Of a DNA stretch of 10,074 nt, positions 1 to 8,400 are shown one piece after another. The notes under the pieces were generated by a model. The model saw only the letters and a list, made by a program, of their open reading frames with translations. It did no database searches and was not told where the DNA came from. This DNA is from Christensenella sp. UBA6880. Its GTDB lineage: Bacteria > Bacillota > Clostridia > Christensenellales > CAG-917. The position numbers were made by a program, and so were the translations under genes. The stretch covers positions 3,351-13,424 of the forward strand of contig DKCG01000019.1 of assembly GCA_002449145.1 (NCBI GenBank). The letters run 5' to 3'. Numbering within the stretch: the first letter of the stretch is position 1; each line of letters starts with the position of its first letter.

Positions 1-49
1 ACACGTGAGGAAGGGGGAAATTTTATTTCTTGGGATATAAAACGCTTTC
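1..49. other. Left edge, no gene seen
   Basis: No coding region, RNA gene or clear terminator can be supported here. The stretch is AT-rich with a short purine run near bases 8-20. It may be the tail of an intergenic region belonging to a gene outside the window. The promoter of the first gene begins at base 50. Confidence 0.4.
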
Positions 50-78
50 TTGAAATTTAGACTGAGGTATGGTATATT
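50..78 (+). promoter_or_regulatory. Extended -10 promoter, predicted leaderless start
   Basis: A -35 box TTGAAA (50-55) is followed by a 17-base spacer and a -10 box TATATT (73-78). The TG at 70-71 just before the -10 makes it an extended -10 (TGn). The -10 hexamer normally covers -12 to -7, so the predicted transcription start is base 85, which is the A of the first gene's ATG. The boxes are seen directly; the start site is inferred. Confidence 0.7.
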
Positions 79-84
79 AATAAT

Positions 85-537
85 ATGAAAACCCGAATTT
101 ATATGACAAAAATGCACCAGCAATGGACGTACGGCGAAAGGGAAGACCTATTGCCTTATCTCGACGGCGAGGACGACGAGATTTTCGAGTATGCGGTGGA
201 AAATCACGATTTTGCCATTATCCTCAAAAACGATATGACTTTCGACATCGTGGACACCGAGGAAGAAGCACTCGAAAAAATCGCGTATATCTATCGAAAT
301 TACGCAGTCGTCAAAAACGACGGCGACAAGTGCTATATCGCTCGCGAAAACACCGACAAACGCTACAAAACGCCCGCAGAAGCGCAAGCGGACGGCGAGT
401 TCGATTACGTTTACGTCCCAAAAGATATGTATTTTCTCTCGAAATACGGCAAGATTCTCGCCGTTGGCAGTTCCGAGGACGAAATGCGCGAGAAAATGTA
501 CGAGCATTACAGAGCAAAATACATTTATTTGTATTAA
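85..537 (+). CDS. Small acidic, tyrosine-rich protein of unknown function
   Basis: The product is 150 residues and not recognised as any known family. It has about 32 Asp/Glu against about 20 Lys/Arg, and 18 tyrosines (12%). There is no signal peptide or membrane segment, so it is probably cytosolic. The middle and C-terminal parts look like three loose repeats of a strand pair followed by a short charged helix (about residues 42-66, 72-102 and 113-140); the first and third carry a T/S-then-acidic helix start (T58-EEE, S130-ED). This repeat reading is by eye and weak. The ATG at 85 is chosen because the frame opens there and the promoter -10 ends 6 bases upstream. There is no Shine-Dalgarno; the nearest GAGG (64-67) lies too far away. 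ATGs at residues 7 and 10 also lack a ribosome site. The cupin gene follows 80 bases later on the same strand and could be co-transcribed. Confidence 0.75.
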   Translation: MKTRIYMTKMHQQWTYGEREDLLPYLDGEDDEIFEYAVENHDFAIILKNDMTFDIVDTEEEALEKIAYIYRNYAVVKNDGDKCYIARENTDKRYKTPAEAQADGEFDYVYVPKDMYFLSKYGKILAVGSSEDEMREKMYEHYRAKYIYLY

Positions 538-548
538 TCGAGTATAAT
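520..548 (+). promoter_or_regulatory. Possible promoter for the cupin gene
   Basis: A perfect -10 box TATAAT (543-548) sits just after the stop codon of the preceding gene. The best -35 at 17 bases is TACATT (520-525), which is poor. If used, transcription would start near 555 and give a leader of about 63 bases. Readthrough from the upstream gene is an equally good explanation for cupin expression, since no terminator is visible between the two. Confidence 0.3.
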
Positions 549-605
549 TTGCGCCTTGCGGTAAACAATTCCGTCGTGAGGCAGAAAGAATAAAAAATAA
601 ACGTC

Positions 606-613
606 AGAGGTGA
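606..613 (+). promoter_or_regulatory. Shine-Dalgarno of the cupin gene
   Basis: AGAGGTGA lies 4 bases before the ATG at 618. It is a strong match to the 16S anti-Shine-Dalgarno and fixes 618 as the start over the in-frame ATG at residue 5 (base 630). It contrasts with the SD-less genes at 85, 2007 and 2169. Confidence 0.85.
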
Positions 614-617
614 TTTT

Positions 618-950
618 ATGATTACGAGAATGAAAAATATATCGAAAGCGGAAGTGCTTACTCTCAAAGAGCAAGTGTCGTATCAAGAAGGGCAGGTGGT
701 GAGCAAAACGCTCGCACAAAACAATGCGGTTTCGATTACGCTGTTTTCCTTTGACAAAGGCGAGGAAATCAGCGCGCACAAGTCGGGCGGCGACGCTTTC
801 GTGACTTGCTTGGACGGCGTGGGAAAGATTACCATTGACGGCAAGGAATATTTCTTGAAAGAGGGTGAAAGTATCGTTATGCCAGCGGGACACCCGCACG
901 CCGTGTACGGTGAAGAACGCTTCAAAATGCTTTTGGTCGTGGTGTTCTGA
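618..950 (+). CDS. Small single-domain cupin protein
   Basis: The product is 110 residues, the usual size for a stand-alone cupin_2 domain that forms a small beta-barrel, normally in the cytosol. Cupin motif 1 spans about residues 48-67 (G48, H54, D59, G67) and motif 2 about 83-94 (G83, P89, G91, H92, H94). Classic cupin metal sites use two histidines in motif 1 plus a glutamate, and one histidine in motif 2. Here the second motif-1 histidine is Ser56 and the glutamate is missing, so only H54 and H94, perhaps with D59 or H92, could bind metal. The substrate cannot be told from sequence; small cupins of this type are often annotated only as cupin domain-containing protein. It starts after a strong Shine-Dalgarno and ends before the shared terminator at 1036-1065. 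The N-terminal 25 residues may pair with another subunit, as in dimeric cupins, but that is inference. Confidence 0.9.
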   Translation: MITRMKNISKAEVLTLKEQVSYQEGQVVSKTLAQNNAVSITLFSFDKGEEISAHKSGGDAFVTCLDGVGKITIDGKEYFLKEGESIVMPAGHPHAVYGEERFKMLLVVVF

Positions 951-1035
951 TTGCGCGATAATAACATAGAATACGGGTTTTGCTTAATTTGATTTGATTC
1001 AAAAAACGCAGAAAATATACGCGTGAAACGGCATT

Positions 1036-1065
1036 AAAAAAGCACACTTTGCAGTGTGCTTTTTT
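1036..1065. terminator. Bidirectional intrinsic terminator
   Basis: Arms AGCACACT (1041-1048) and AGTGTGCT (1053-1060) form an 8-bp perfect stem with a TTGC loop. It is flanked by A5 (1036-1040) on the left and T5 (1061-1065) on the right, which extend the pairing to 13 bp. The U-tract is present whichever strand is transcribed. It lies 85 bases after the cupin stop and 27 bases after the lipoprotein stop, so it serves both converging genes. Confidence 0.92.
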
Positions 1066-1092
1066 CATATCGAATTTAATCCGTAAACTCGA

Positions 1093-2007
1093 TTACGCAA
1101 GTTCGGCGGTTTTGAGTTCGTAGTTCATATAGAAGGTTTTGCCGTCGTGTTTGAAAGGTTCTTCTATTTTGACGAGGACGTGTTTCATTGCCCAACCGTT
1201 GATGAGAACGTCGCCTGTGGCATAGTAGAGAGTTTGTGAAATGCCTGCGACCTCGGTTGTGCGGGAAACGCTCGTTTTGTAACACTCGATGCCGTTGTCT
1301 GCATACTTCTCATTGCTTTCGGTGAAAGCGGTTGTGACTTTCGTTTTGCCGTTTACACTTGCCGTGAGGCTGACCGAACTCGCTTCGGTTGCCGAAACCA
1401 AAGGCACGGAAAAGCCGAAAGAAAGGGAATCGCTGAAAGTGGTGATTGTACGCAACGCTTGGTGGAACTCGTTGTTGTCGTAATAGGTTGCGCTTGCCGC
1501 CTCGATCGTGCCTTCGCTCTTTTCACCGTTGACGGTGCGGGTGTAAGAATACTTCTTGCCGTCATACGAGCCGAACACGCGCAAAGTTTCGGTTTCGCCG
1601 TTCTTTTGCACTCTGTACGAATAAGCAGGCACCATATAACTCGAACCGTTGATGAGGGTGAAGTAGCAACCCGTGTCGTAGGTTTGAGCGCCGACCGTGA
1701 GCAAGCCTTTGACAAGAATTCCGGCAGAAAGATTTTCGAGTTTGGTGTCTTGAGAGCCGAAGTTCGAAATCGATGAGCCGTCCGAGTACGCTTGGAGCGT
1801 TACGGTGTATGTACCGTCATATCCCTCGGTTTTGTTGCCGATGTCGTCTTTTGCAAAAACGTCGTATACGAACTTTTCGCTTTTGTGATCGCTCAAAATG
1901 TTGCATAACTGTCCTTGCGTGGTCGCAGTGTTGTTGCAAGCCGTCATAGAGAGGCACGCGATAAGTGCGATAAGCATTACGGATATTGTGAGAATAACTT
2001 TTTTCAT
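1093..2007 (-). CDS. Predicted secreted lipoprotein of unknown function
   Basis: The product is 304 residues. The N-terminus is a lipoprotein signal peptide: Lys2-Lys3, a hydrophobic core at about 4-20, then the lipobox M21-T-A-C24. Signal peptidase II would cut before Cys24, which would be lipid-anchored on the outer face of the cytoplasmic membrane. The mature part is rich in Ser, Thr, Tyr and Gly with alternating hydrophobic patterns, suggesting a beta-rich fold. It has three further cysteines (C35, C114, C242). No enzyme motif or known domain was recognised. Residues from about 235 to 295 (start of the G239-I-E-C stretch onward) faintly recall the beta-sheet sugar or lipid carriers annotated as DUF3108-like, but this is a guess. 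The ATG at 2007 has no Shine-Dalgarno, and a strong promoter ends only 9 bases before it, implying an almost leaderless mRNA. It is divergent from addB and converges on the cupin gene. Confidence 0.85.
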   Translation of the reverse strand: MKKVILTISVMLIALIACLSMTACNNTATTQGQLCNILSDHKSEKFVYDVFAKDDIGNKTEGYDGTYTVTLQAYSDGSSISNFGSQDTKLENLSAGILVKGLLTVGAQTYDTGCYFTLINGSSYMVPAYSYRVQKNGETETLRVFGSYDGKKYSYTRTVNGEKSEGTIEAASATYYDNNEFHQALRTITTFSDSLSFGFSVPLVSATEASSVSLTASVNGKTKVTTAFTESNEKYADNGIECYKTSVSRTTEVAGISQTLYYATGDVLINGWAMKHVLVKIEEPFKHDGKTFYMNYELKTAELA

Positions 2008-2016
2008 AATGTGTTT

Positions 2017-2044
2017 ATTATAACATAAAAATATATTCTCGCAA
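2017..2044 (-). promoter_or_regulatory. Extended -10 promoter of the lipoprotein gene
   Basis: Read on the minus strand, a -35 box TTGCGA (2044-2039) is followed by a 16-base spacer and a perfect -10 box TATAAT (2022-2017). A TG two bases upstream gives the extended TGTTATAAT. The predicted transcription start is about base 2010, leaving an untranslated leader of about 3 bases before the ATG at 2007. That is too short to carry a ribosome site, and none is seen. Confidence 0.75.
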
Positions 2045-2089
2045 TAAAAAACGCCTTGTTTTTCGCAAGTTAAGCCGAAAATCCGATTG

Positions 2090-2122
2090 AAACAAATAAA
2101 AATTGTTAATTTTTATTTGTTT
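2090..2122. repeat. AT-rich 15-bp inverted repeat in divergent promoter region
   Basis: AAACAAATAAAAATT (2090-2104) is perfectly repeated inverted as AATTTTTATTTGTTT (2108-2122) around a 3-base centre. It lies 11 bases upstream of the addB -35 box and about 45 bases upstream of the lipoprotein -35 box. Both neighbouring genes read away from it, so it is not a natural place for a terminator, although the U-rich right arm could terminate stray transcripts. It could be an operator for a dimeric regulator or an AT-rich upstream element for RNA polymerase. Confidence 0.85.
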
Positions 2123-2133
2123 AACCTAAGGGA

Positions 2134-2162
2134 TTGAAACGGTACATCAAAAGTGATATACT
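2134..2162 (+). promoter_or_regulatory. Extended -10 promoter of addBA, predicted leaderless
   Basis: A -35 box TTGAAA (2134-2139) is followed by exactly 17 bases and a -10 box TATACT (2157-2162). TG at 2154-2155 gives the extended TGaTATACT. The predicted start is base 2169, the A of the addB ATG. Box, spacer and distance to the ATG match those of the promoter at 50-78, and the -35 hexamer is identical. Confidence 0.8.
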
Positions 2163-2168
2163 CAAATT

Positions 2169-5100
2169 ATGAAAATTATCACTTCAAATACGTCCAAAGG
2201 CGCATATCTCGGCGTGGTCGGGATTCTTGCCAAAAATATGGACGGAACTTCAAAAAACATCGTCATCGCGCCCGACAGATTCACCGCTTCGGTGGAAAGG
2301 GGGCTTATTTCCGCATTGGGCATCGAAAGCACGTTCGGCATAGAAGTTATGTCGTTCACGAGGCTTGCGAGCAAACTCATAGGCAACGACATCAAAAAGT
2401 GCCTTACGCCCGAAGGGTCGGTTATGCTGATAGGCAAGGTTATCGCCGACAATCGCGACAAACTTTGCTACTATCAAAAAGTCGCGCTTCAAGAGGGATT
2501 TGCAAGCGAACTTTACGCCGCGCTTACCGCCGTAAGAAACAGCGGCATATCCTCGCAAGACTTGCTCGAATCATCGAAAATGGCGAACGTTTCGCTTCAA
2601 ATGAAAGCGAAAGACCTTGCGCTCATATACGACGGATACCTTGCCGCGCTCGAAGGCAAGCACAGCGATTCGTCGACGAGGCTTTACGCTCTCGCCGAGT
2701 TCTTGAAACAAAATCCGAGCGCGATTGCTTCGACCAACTTTTACATCACGGACATATACGATTTTTCCGCGCCCGAACTTGAAATCATCAAGAGTATCGC
2801 AAACAATGCGCTGTCGCTGACCGTCGGCATAACGAGCGGATATTCGAACCCCAACAAGCGCATATATCCCGACCGCGTGGCGAAGAAACTCGCCTCTCTT
2901 TGCGAGGGCAGAGTGCAGATTGAAAGAAACGACGAAAGTTTACCCGATTCGGTTGACGCAATTTCAAAAAAACTGTTTTCCTACATATCTACGAGCGCGG
3001 ACGAAAAAGCCGAGAATAACGGTAAAGTCGCGTTGCGTTCGGCAAAGGACAGAAGCGACGAGGTTATGCGCCTCGCTCTCGACGTGGCAAAGGGCGTTAG
3101 AGAGGGCAGACGATACAAGGATTTCGAGGTGTACGCAAGCGATTTGGACGCATACGGACAAGAGATAAAATCCACGTTTGCACGCTACGAAATACCATAT
3201 TTTATAGACAAAAAAGAGTTGCTTTCCGAACAAGCGAAAGCGAGATTTATATTGCAGACAATCGCCTGTTACCGCACAGATTTCAGACTCGGCGAAGTGT
3301 GCGACTTTATAAAGAATCCGTTGTTTTCAATCTATTCGCGATACGGCGAAGAAGGCGCGTATCTGTTTGAAAACTATTGCCTGAAATACAACGTGCGCTT
3401 CGTCCCGACCTCGACGGACGATTGCTTCAAAAAGCACGAGGAAAGAAAGATATTTAACGCAAAAGAGCAAAAAAGCGGTTTTATATATGCAAATATCGAC
3501 GATAAAGTCGAGATTTTGGACAATACAGTTGAAAACGTCATTCCGGAAGCGGTGCGCAAAGAGGTTGTGGATATACTTACGCCCGAGCGATTCAAGGGAA
3601 GCAAAAACATAAAAGTTTTCGTCGAGTTGACGAGAGAGTTGCTTGAAAAAATCGACCCTTACTATGTTAAGTACGTCGATAAAATCGCAAGCCAAAGCGA
3701 GTATTTCAGAAAGTGCGCAGAGCAAGTCAATTCAAAACTCGAAGCGGTGCTCGACGAGATAGAGGAAGTGCTTGACGAACAAGCGGATATAAACAAATTC
3801 GAGAGCGTGTTCAAGTCGATGATAAAGACCTTGAAAATCGCGCTCGTGCCGACATATCTCGATTGCGTGTTTATCGGCGACGGCGAGTCGAGATTTGCGG
3901 GAAACGGCGATATATACGTTCTTGGCGCAAACAGCGGAAAACTGCCTTCGCAAAGCGGTGGCGGTGTGGTGCTTACCGACAAGGACGAGCAAATGCTCTC
4001 TGCGCTCGGCGTCGAGATTACGCCTTGCGAAAGACAAAAGGCACTCGACGGTATGTACGCCGTTTGCGACCTTATGAAAAAACCGCAGGGCAGACTCGTG
4101 GTGAGTTATCCCGACAGCGGCGACGGCGGCGCATTAAGACCCTCTACCGTCGTGTTTGAACTTCAGAATATGCTTTGCGAAAACGGCAAACCGCTCGAAA
4201 TCGAAAGAATAGATTTCGAGCATTACACGACCCTCGACGGAAAGGATTTGCAAAAAGCCGCGCTTGCGCTGTCCACGAAGAAAGCGTGCTTCAACGAGGT
4301 GCTTAAAAACGGCGTGAGCGGTCGTTGCGACGCAAACGATACAGGCGTGTTCGGCGCGGCGTTGTCACTTTTGAGCGAGGACGAGAAAAAACTCGTAAAC
4401 GATTCGCGCGTATCGCCCGTGAAAATCGCTTTGCCCGAAAAATCCTATTTTGCGGGGCGCACGAGCGTCAGCAGACTCGAAACCTTTTTCGGCTGTCCGT
4501 ACGCACATTATTTCAACTATATTTTGTCCTTGCGCAAGCGCAAAGACGGCACGTTCGAGGGTACGGAAAACGGAACGATTTTGCACTTTGTTCTTGAAAA
4601 GTTTTTCGGCGACGTGCGCGACGGCAACGTAAAAGACGAGGACGAGGCAAAGCAAAAAGCGTACGAGTATTTCGACCGCGCGATAAAGGAAAACAATTTC
4701 GAAGTGTTGCTCGAAAAGGCGGACACGGGCAGAATTCTCGCTCGCCTCAAAGAGGAAGGCGCAACGCTTTGCAAGGACTTGTTCAAGGTGCAGAAACGCT
4801 CGGCGTTCCGCCCGTTCCTGCTCGAAGCGAAAATAGGCGAAGGAAAGATTGAACCGATGTCCCTCGAATTCGGCGGAAAGAAGGTCGAACTCAAAGGCAC
4901 TATCGACAGGGTGGACAAACTCGACGACAAGTTTATAATCATCGACTACAAGACCTACAAGAGTGCGGATTTGACCCTAAAAGAATTGTATTGCGGACAA
5001 AAGATCCAACTTTACGTCTATATGCGAGCGGTTGAAAGAAGCCTCGGCGCAACGCCGTGCGGCGTGTTCTATTTCCCCGTATTTTCAAGTTTTACCGACG

Positions 5101-5477
5101 AGAGCGGCAACCGCTACAAATACAAGGGGCAAGCGTGCGACAGTCGCGAAACGCTGGGTTTAATCGACGAAATGGCAACGTCAAACCCCGATTGCGCTAT
5201 CGTGCCGTTCAAAACGGACAGAAAAGGCGAGAATCTCAATCCCGAAATACACCTCTCGAAAGAGGGATTCGACAAACTGGGCGATTACGCCGTGGCGATT
5301 GCGGGCGAGGGCGCGAGCAAGATTGCGGACGGGTATATAAAGCCGTCGCCTCTAAAAGACAAATGCAAGAAGTGCGACTTTGCCGCTATATGCGCGTACA
5401 AGGGCGCAAACGAAAGGAAAATGCCCAAAGTGAAAGGGCTTGAAAGTTTCGATACGGAAGGTGAGAAAAATGAGTGA
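2169..5477 (+). CDS. addB: AddB/RexB-type subunit of the AddAB helicase-nuclease
   Basis: The product has 1102 residues, close to RexB length and slightly shorter than Bacillus AddB. AddAB unwinds and degrades DNA ends at double-strand breaks until a Chi site, then makes 3' single strands for RecA. AddB carries the Chi-recognition scaffold and a nuclease that cuts the 5' strand. The N-terminus shows the AddB-like P35-D-R-F and S62-F-T-R-L65 segments, but the region where Bacillus AddB has a Walker A loop (about residues 5-15) has no GxxGxGK, as in RexB. The C-terminal PD-(D/E)XK nuclease shows H806, D913, D926-Y-K928 and Q947. Four cysteines, C776 and C1066-x2-C1069-x5-C1075, match the iron-sulfur staple that closes this domain. 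The ATG at 2169 follows the -10 box by 6 bases; the only SD-like sequence (AAGTGAT, 2151-2157) is 11 bases away and overlaps the -10. The stop overlaps the addA start. The family call is firm; leaderless expression is inference. Confidence 0.95.
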   Translation: MKIITSNTSKGAYLGVVGILAKNMDGTSKNIVIAPDRFTASVERGLISALGIESTFGIEVMSFTRLASKLIGNDIKKCLTPEGSVMLIGKVIADNRDKLCYYQKVALQEGFASELYAALTAVRNSGISSQDLLESSKMANVSLQMKAKDLALIYDGYLAALEGKHSDSSTRLYALAEFLKQNPSAIASTNFYITDIYDFSAPELEIIKSIANNALSLTVGITSGYSNPNKRIYPDRVAKKLASLCEGRVQIERNDESLPDSVDAISKKLFSYISTSADEKAENNGKVALRSAKDRSDEVMRLALDVAKGVREGRRYKDFEVYASDLDAYGQEIKSTFARYEIPYFIDKKELLSEQAKARFILQTIACYRTDFRLGEVCDFIKNPLFSIYSRYGEEGAYLFENYCLKYNVRFVPTSTDDCFKKHEERKIFNAKEQKSGFIYANIDDKVEILDNTVENVIPEAVRKEVVDILTPERFKGSKNIKVFVELTRELLEKIDPYYVKYVDKIASQSEYFRKCAEQVNSKLEAVLDEIEEVLDEQADINKFESVFKSMIKTLKIALVPTYLDCVFIGDGESRFAGNGDIYVLGANSGKLPSQSGGGVVLTDKDEQMLSALGVEITPCERQKALDGMYAVCDLMKKPQGRLVVSYPDSGDGGALRPSTVVFELQNMLCENGKPLEIERIDFEHYTTLDGKDLQKAALALSTKKACFNEVLKNGVSGRCDANDTGVFGAALSLLSEDEKKLVNDSRVSPVKIALPEKSYFAGRTSVSRLETFFGCPYAHYFNYILSLRKRKDGTFEGTENGTILHFVLEKFFGDVRDGNVKDEDEAKQKAYEYFDRAIKENNFEVLLEKADTGRILARLKEEGATLCKDLFKVQKRSAFRPFLLEAKIGEGKIEPMSLEFGGKKVELKGTIDRVDKLDDKFIIIDYKTYKSADLTLKELYCGQKIQLYVYMRAVERSLGATPCGVFYFPVFSSFTDESGNRYKYKGQACDSRETLGLIDEMATSNPDCAIVPFKTDRKGENLNPEIHLSKEGFDKLGDYAVAIAGEGASKIADGYIKPSPLKDKCKKCDFAAICAYKGANERKMPKVKGLESFDTEGEKNE
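5458..5465 (+). promoter_or_regulatory. Shine-Dalgarno that sets the addA start
   Basis: AAGGTGAG inside the 3' end of addB lies 4 bases before the ATG at 5470. It favours that start over an in-frame TTG at 5440, which would add 10 residues and has no comparable site. Confidence 0.8.
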
Positions 5478-8400
5478 AAATACCGTTGTGACGCTTAGCA
5501 AAAACGCAGAGGAAAGGCTTGAAATTCTGCGCGACGAAAAGGGCAATATTCTTCTCACCGACGACCAGAAAAAAGCCGTGCTAGAAAAGGGGCGTATTCT
5601 CGTTTCCGCTTCCGCCGGTTCGGGAAAAACGTCAACTATGGTCAAGCGCATAATCGTTATGCTGTCCGAAGGCGCGTCTTTGAAAAATCTGCTCGTGCTC
5701 GTCTACAACAACGCCGCCGCAGACGAATTGAAAGAAAGACTGCATCAAGAACTATTCAAGGCGGCTTGTGCGTCGAGCGGCGAAAAGCGCGACAGATTCA
5801 GACAAGAAATCGACGAACTGCCGTTTTGCCATATCTGCACCATACACGCGTTTTGTCAGTCGCTGATAAGAGAGAACTTCGACAAACTCGGCATATCCCC
5901 GACGTTCGAGGTGCTTGACGAAACGAGGCACGCTTCGTATATGAATAAGGCTCTCGACGAGGTCATCGCAAAGTATACCGCTGACGGCGACGAAACGTTT
6001 TGCGAACTCGCCGACATCTTCTCGCAATCGAGAAAAGAGGAAAATCTAAAAAGCAACCTAATAAAGTTTTACAACCTCATCGAAATACAGCCCGACAAGG
6101 ACGAATTTGAAAGGTGCGTTGCAGAGTGCTACGATTCCTACGACAAAAGCAAATTTTTCGAGATTTTGCAAAACTACTATAAATCATTTTTCGCAAAGGC
6201 AAGCGACGCGCTTTCGCAAGTCAAGGTACGGCTCGAAACGATTGCGCCGACGTCGAAATACGTTCAAAGCCTTGTGGTTGCTACGGCGTTCTGCGCCGAA
6301 ATCGAAAGAGAAAACGAACTTCTCGCTATGTGCGCTCTGGCAACCAAGTACGAAAAGCCGCGCGCGGCGATAAGTTCCAAAGCGAGCGAGGAAGAAAAAC
6401 TCGTCACCGCGTACGCAAAGGACTATCTCAAACAGTTGAGCGACGTTATAGACGAAATGAAAGAGATTGCCCAAAGAGGGGACGCTTTAGAACAAGCGCA
6501 CGAACAGAACGCGAAATACGTCAAAAAGTTGCTCGAAGTCGCAAAAAATTTTGCGGAAGTTCTTGATAATCTCAAAAAAGAAGACAACGTGTTGTCCTTT
6601 GAGGATTTACAGCACAAGGCTCTCGATTTGCTAAACGGCGGCGGTGCTTCGGGCGAGGACTTCGACGCAGTGTTCGTCGACGAGTATCAGGACGTAAACC
6701 CCACGCAAGAAGCGATAATCCGCAAACTCGTCAAGGGCGAGTGCTTTATGGTCGGTGACGTAAAACAGAGCATATACGGCTTCCGTCTTGCCGACCCCGC
6801 GATTTTCATATCCCGACAAAACGCTTACGAAACGAGCGCAAAAGAGGGTACGAACATATTTTTCAATCGCAATTTCAGAAGCGCGTACGGCATACTCGAT
6901 TTCGTCAACGGCGTTTTCGACAGCGCGATGACTCAAGACAGCGCGGACGTAAACTACAAAAAGGACGCGAGATTCGAACTTAAAGACGTGCCGCCGGTGC
7001 GCCTCGAAGACGTGAATCCCGAAGGGTATGTTCAGGTGCATTTGTTCGTAAAGCAAAAGGAAGAAGCGCAAATTTCGACGGGACTTTACGACATAGAAAA
7101 AGAGTGCGGCGACGACGGCGAGGGCGGAAGCGCGCAAGAGGGCAACTTCATCGCAAGCGAAATCAAAAAACTCGTCGGCAAAGCCAAAGGCGACGGAAAG
7201 TATATCGGATACGGCGATATAGCCGTGCTTTTCCGCTCGCGCTCGACGGGCGCAAAGGAAATCGTGCAAATTCTCAAAGCGCGCGGTATACCCGTCAACG
7301 AGGGGGCGTTCGGCAAATCCGCGTCCCTCCCCGAAAGAGAATTGATTGCGTTTTTGCGAGTTTTGGACAATCCGCGTCAAGACATGCCGCTTGCGGGGTA
7401 TCTGCTGTCCTTTTTCGGCGGATACGACGAGAGCGAGTTGGCGTACGTCGCGTCGGTTGACGGCGATTGCCTTTACGACAAATTTTTGGCGATTGCAAAC
7501 GACGAGAGATATACGACTGACGACGCGTATCGCGCGCTAAAAGCAAAGGCGAAAGCAACTCTCGGCACTATCGAGGCGTACAGACTCAAAGCGAGTTATC
7601 AGAGCGTGAAAGAACTTATGCGCACTATCGTTGGCGACTATTGCTACGACGCGTATCTTATGCGGTCGGGCGAGGGCGACGCATACGGACTCAAAGCGTT
7701 CGTCGAAAGTCCGGACGAGGAAGACTCGCTCGGCAAATTTTTGCAGAACTACTGCGAGGGCGACGGCGGCGAGAGAGGCGCGACGGGCGGCGACAGAGTG
7801 GTTATTTCCACTTTCCACGGCTACAAAGGTCTTGAAAACCCCGTCGTTTTCGTTGCGGATACGGCGTTCGGTTTCAACTACGAAGCGAGTTCGGGCGACC
7901 TCATTCTTACGGGCAAAGGTCTCGGCGGCGACAAGGGCAACAACAAAGGTCTGGTCGGTATGAACGCTTTTGACTTCGACCAAAAAACCAAAAATTCCGT
8001 AACGCTGTCCAAAATCGCGGTTGCAAAGTGTATAAAGGACAATCAACTAAAAGAGGAAATAAGGCTGTTTTACGTCGCTCTCACGCGCGCAAAACAGTTG
8101 ATGTACGTCACCGCCACGGTGAGCGAATCCAAGAGCGCGGGCTTCGGCGTTACGGCAAAACTCGGCGGTGCGGGGTGCGATTTGGATTTCATATCTTCCG
8201 CGGTTTTCGACGGTACGGTGAAGTGCGTGCCTTTCCGCCATTACGCGGACGAGGACGACATGCAAAAAGCGCAACCCGACTCGTTCCAACTCGTTCCCGA
8301 CCCCCATATCGTGAACGAGGTGCTAAAGGCGCAAGCGTTCGTTTATCCGTATAAGCAAGCGACGTCGCTTGCGATGAAGTACAGCGTTTCCGCACTCGAC

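Noticed and set aside
2055..2069. CTTG/CAAG short hairpin in the divergent region
   Set aside because: Only 4 bp; not distinguishable from chance.
2085..2140. GATTGAAAC occurs twice (2085-2093 and 2132-2140), like the end of some type I/III CRISPR repeats
   Set aside because: Only nine bases are shared, there is no full-length repeat and no series of even spacers. The second copy contains the addB -35 box, which explains it.
2151..2157. AAGTGAT as a Shine-Dalgarno for addB
   Set aside because: It ends 11 bases before the ATG and overlaps the TG and the first base of the extended -10 promoter, so it would lie upstream of the predicted transcript start.
5440..5469. TTG at 5440 as the addA start
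   Set aside because: It would add 10 residues inside addB without a good ribosome site, whereas AAGGTGAG sits 4 bases before the ATG at 5470.
7105..7140. Glycine/acid-rich stretch in addA as a possible frameshift or insertion
   Set aside because: The frame stays open on both sides, the flanking helicase motifs are in the same frame, and such linkers vary in length in AddA proteins.
6631..7380. 249-codon open frame on the minus strand within addA
   Set aside because: It lies opposite conserved helicase motifs II, III and IV of addA, and no known domain is recognisable in it.
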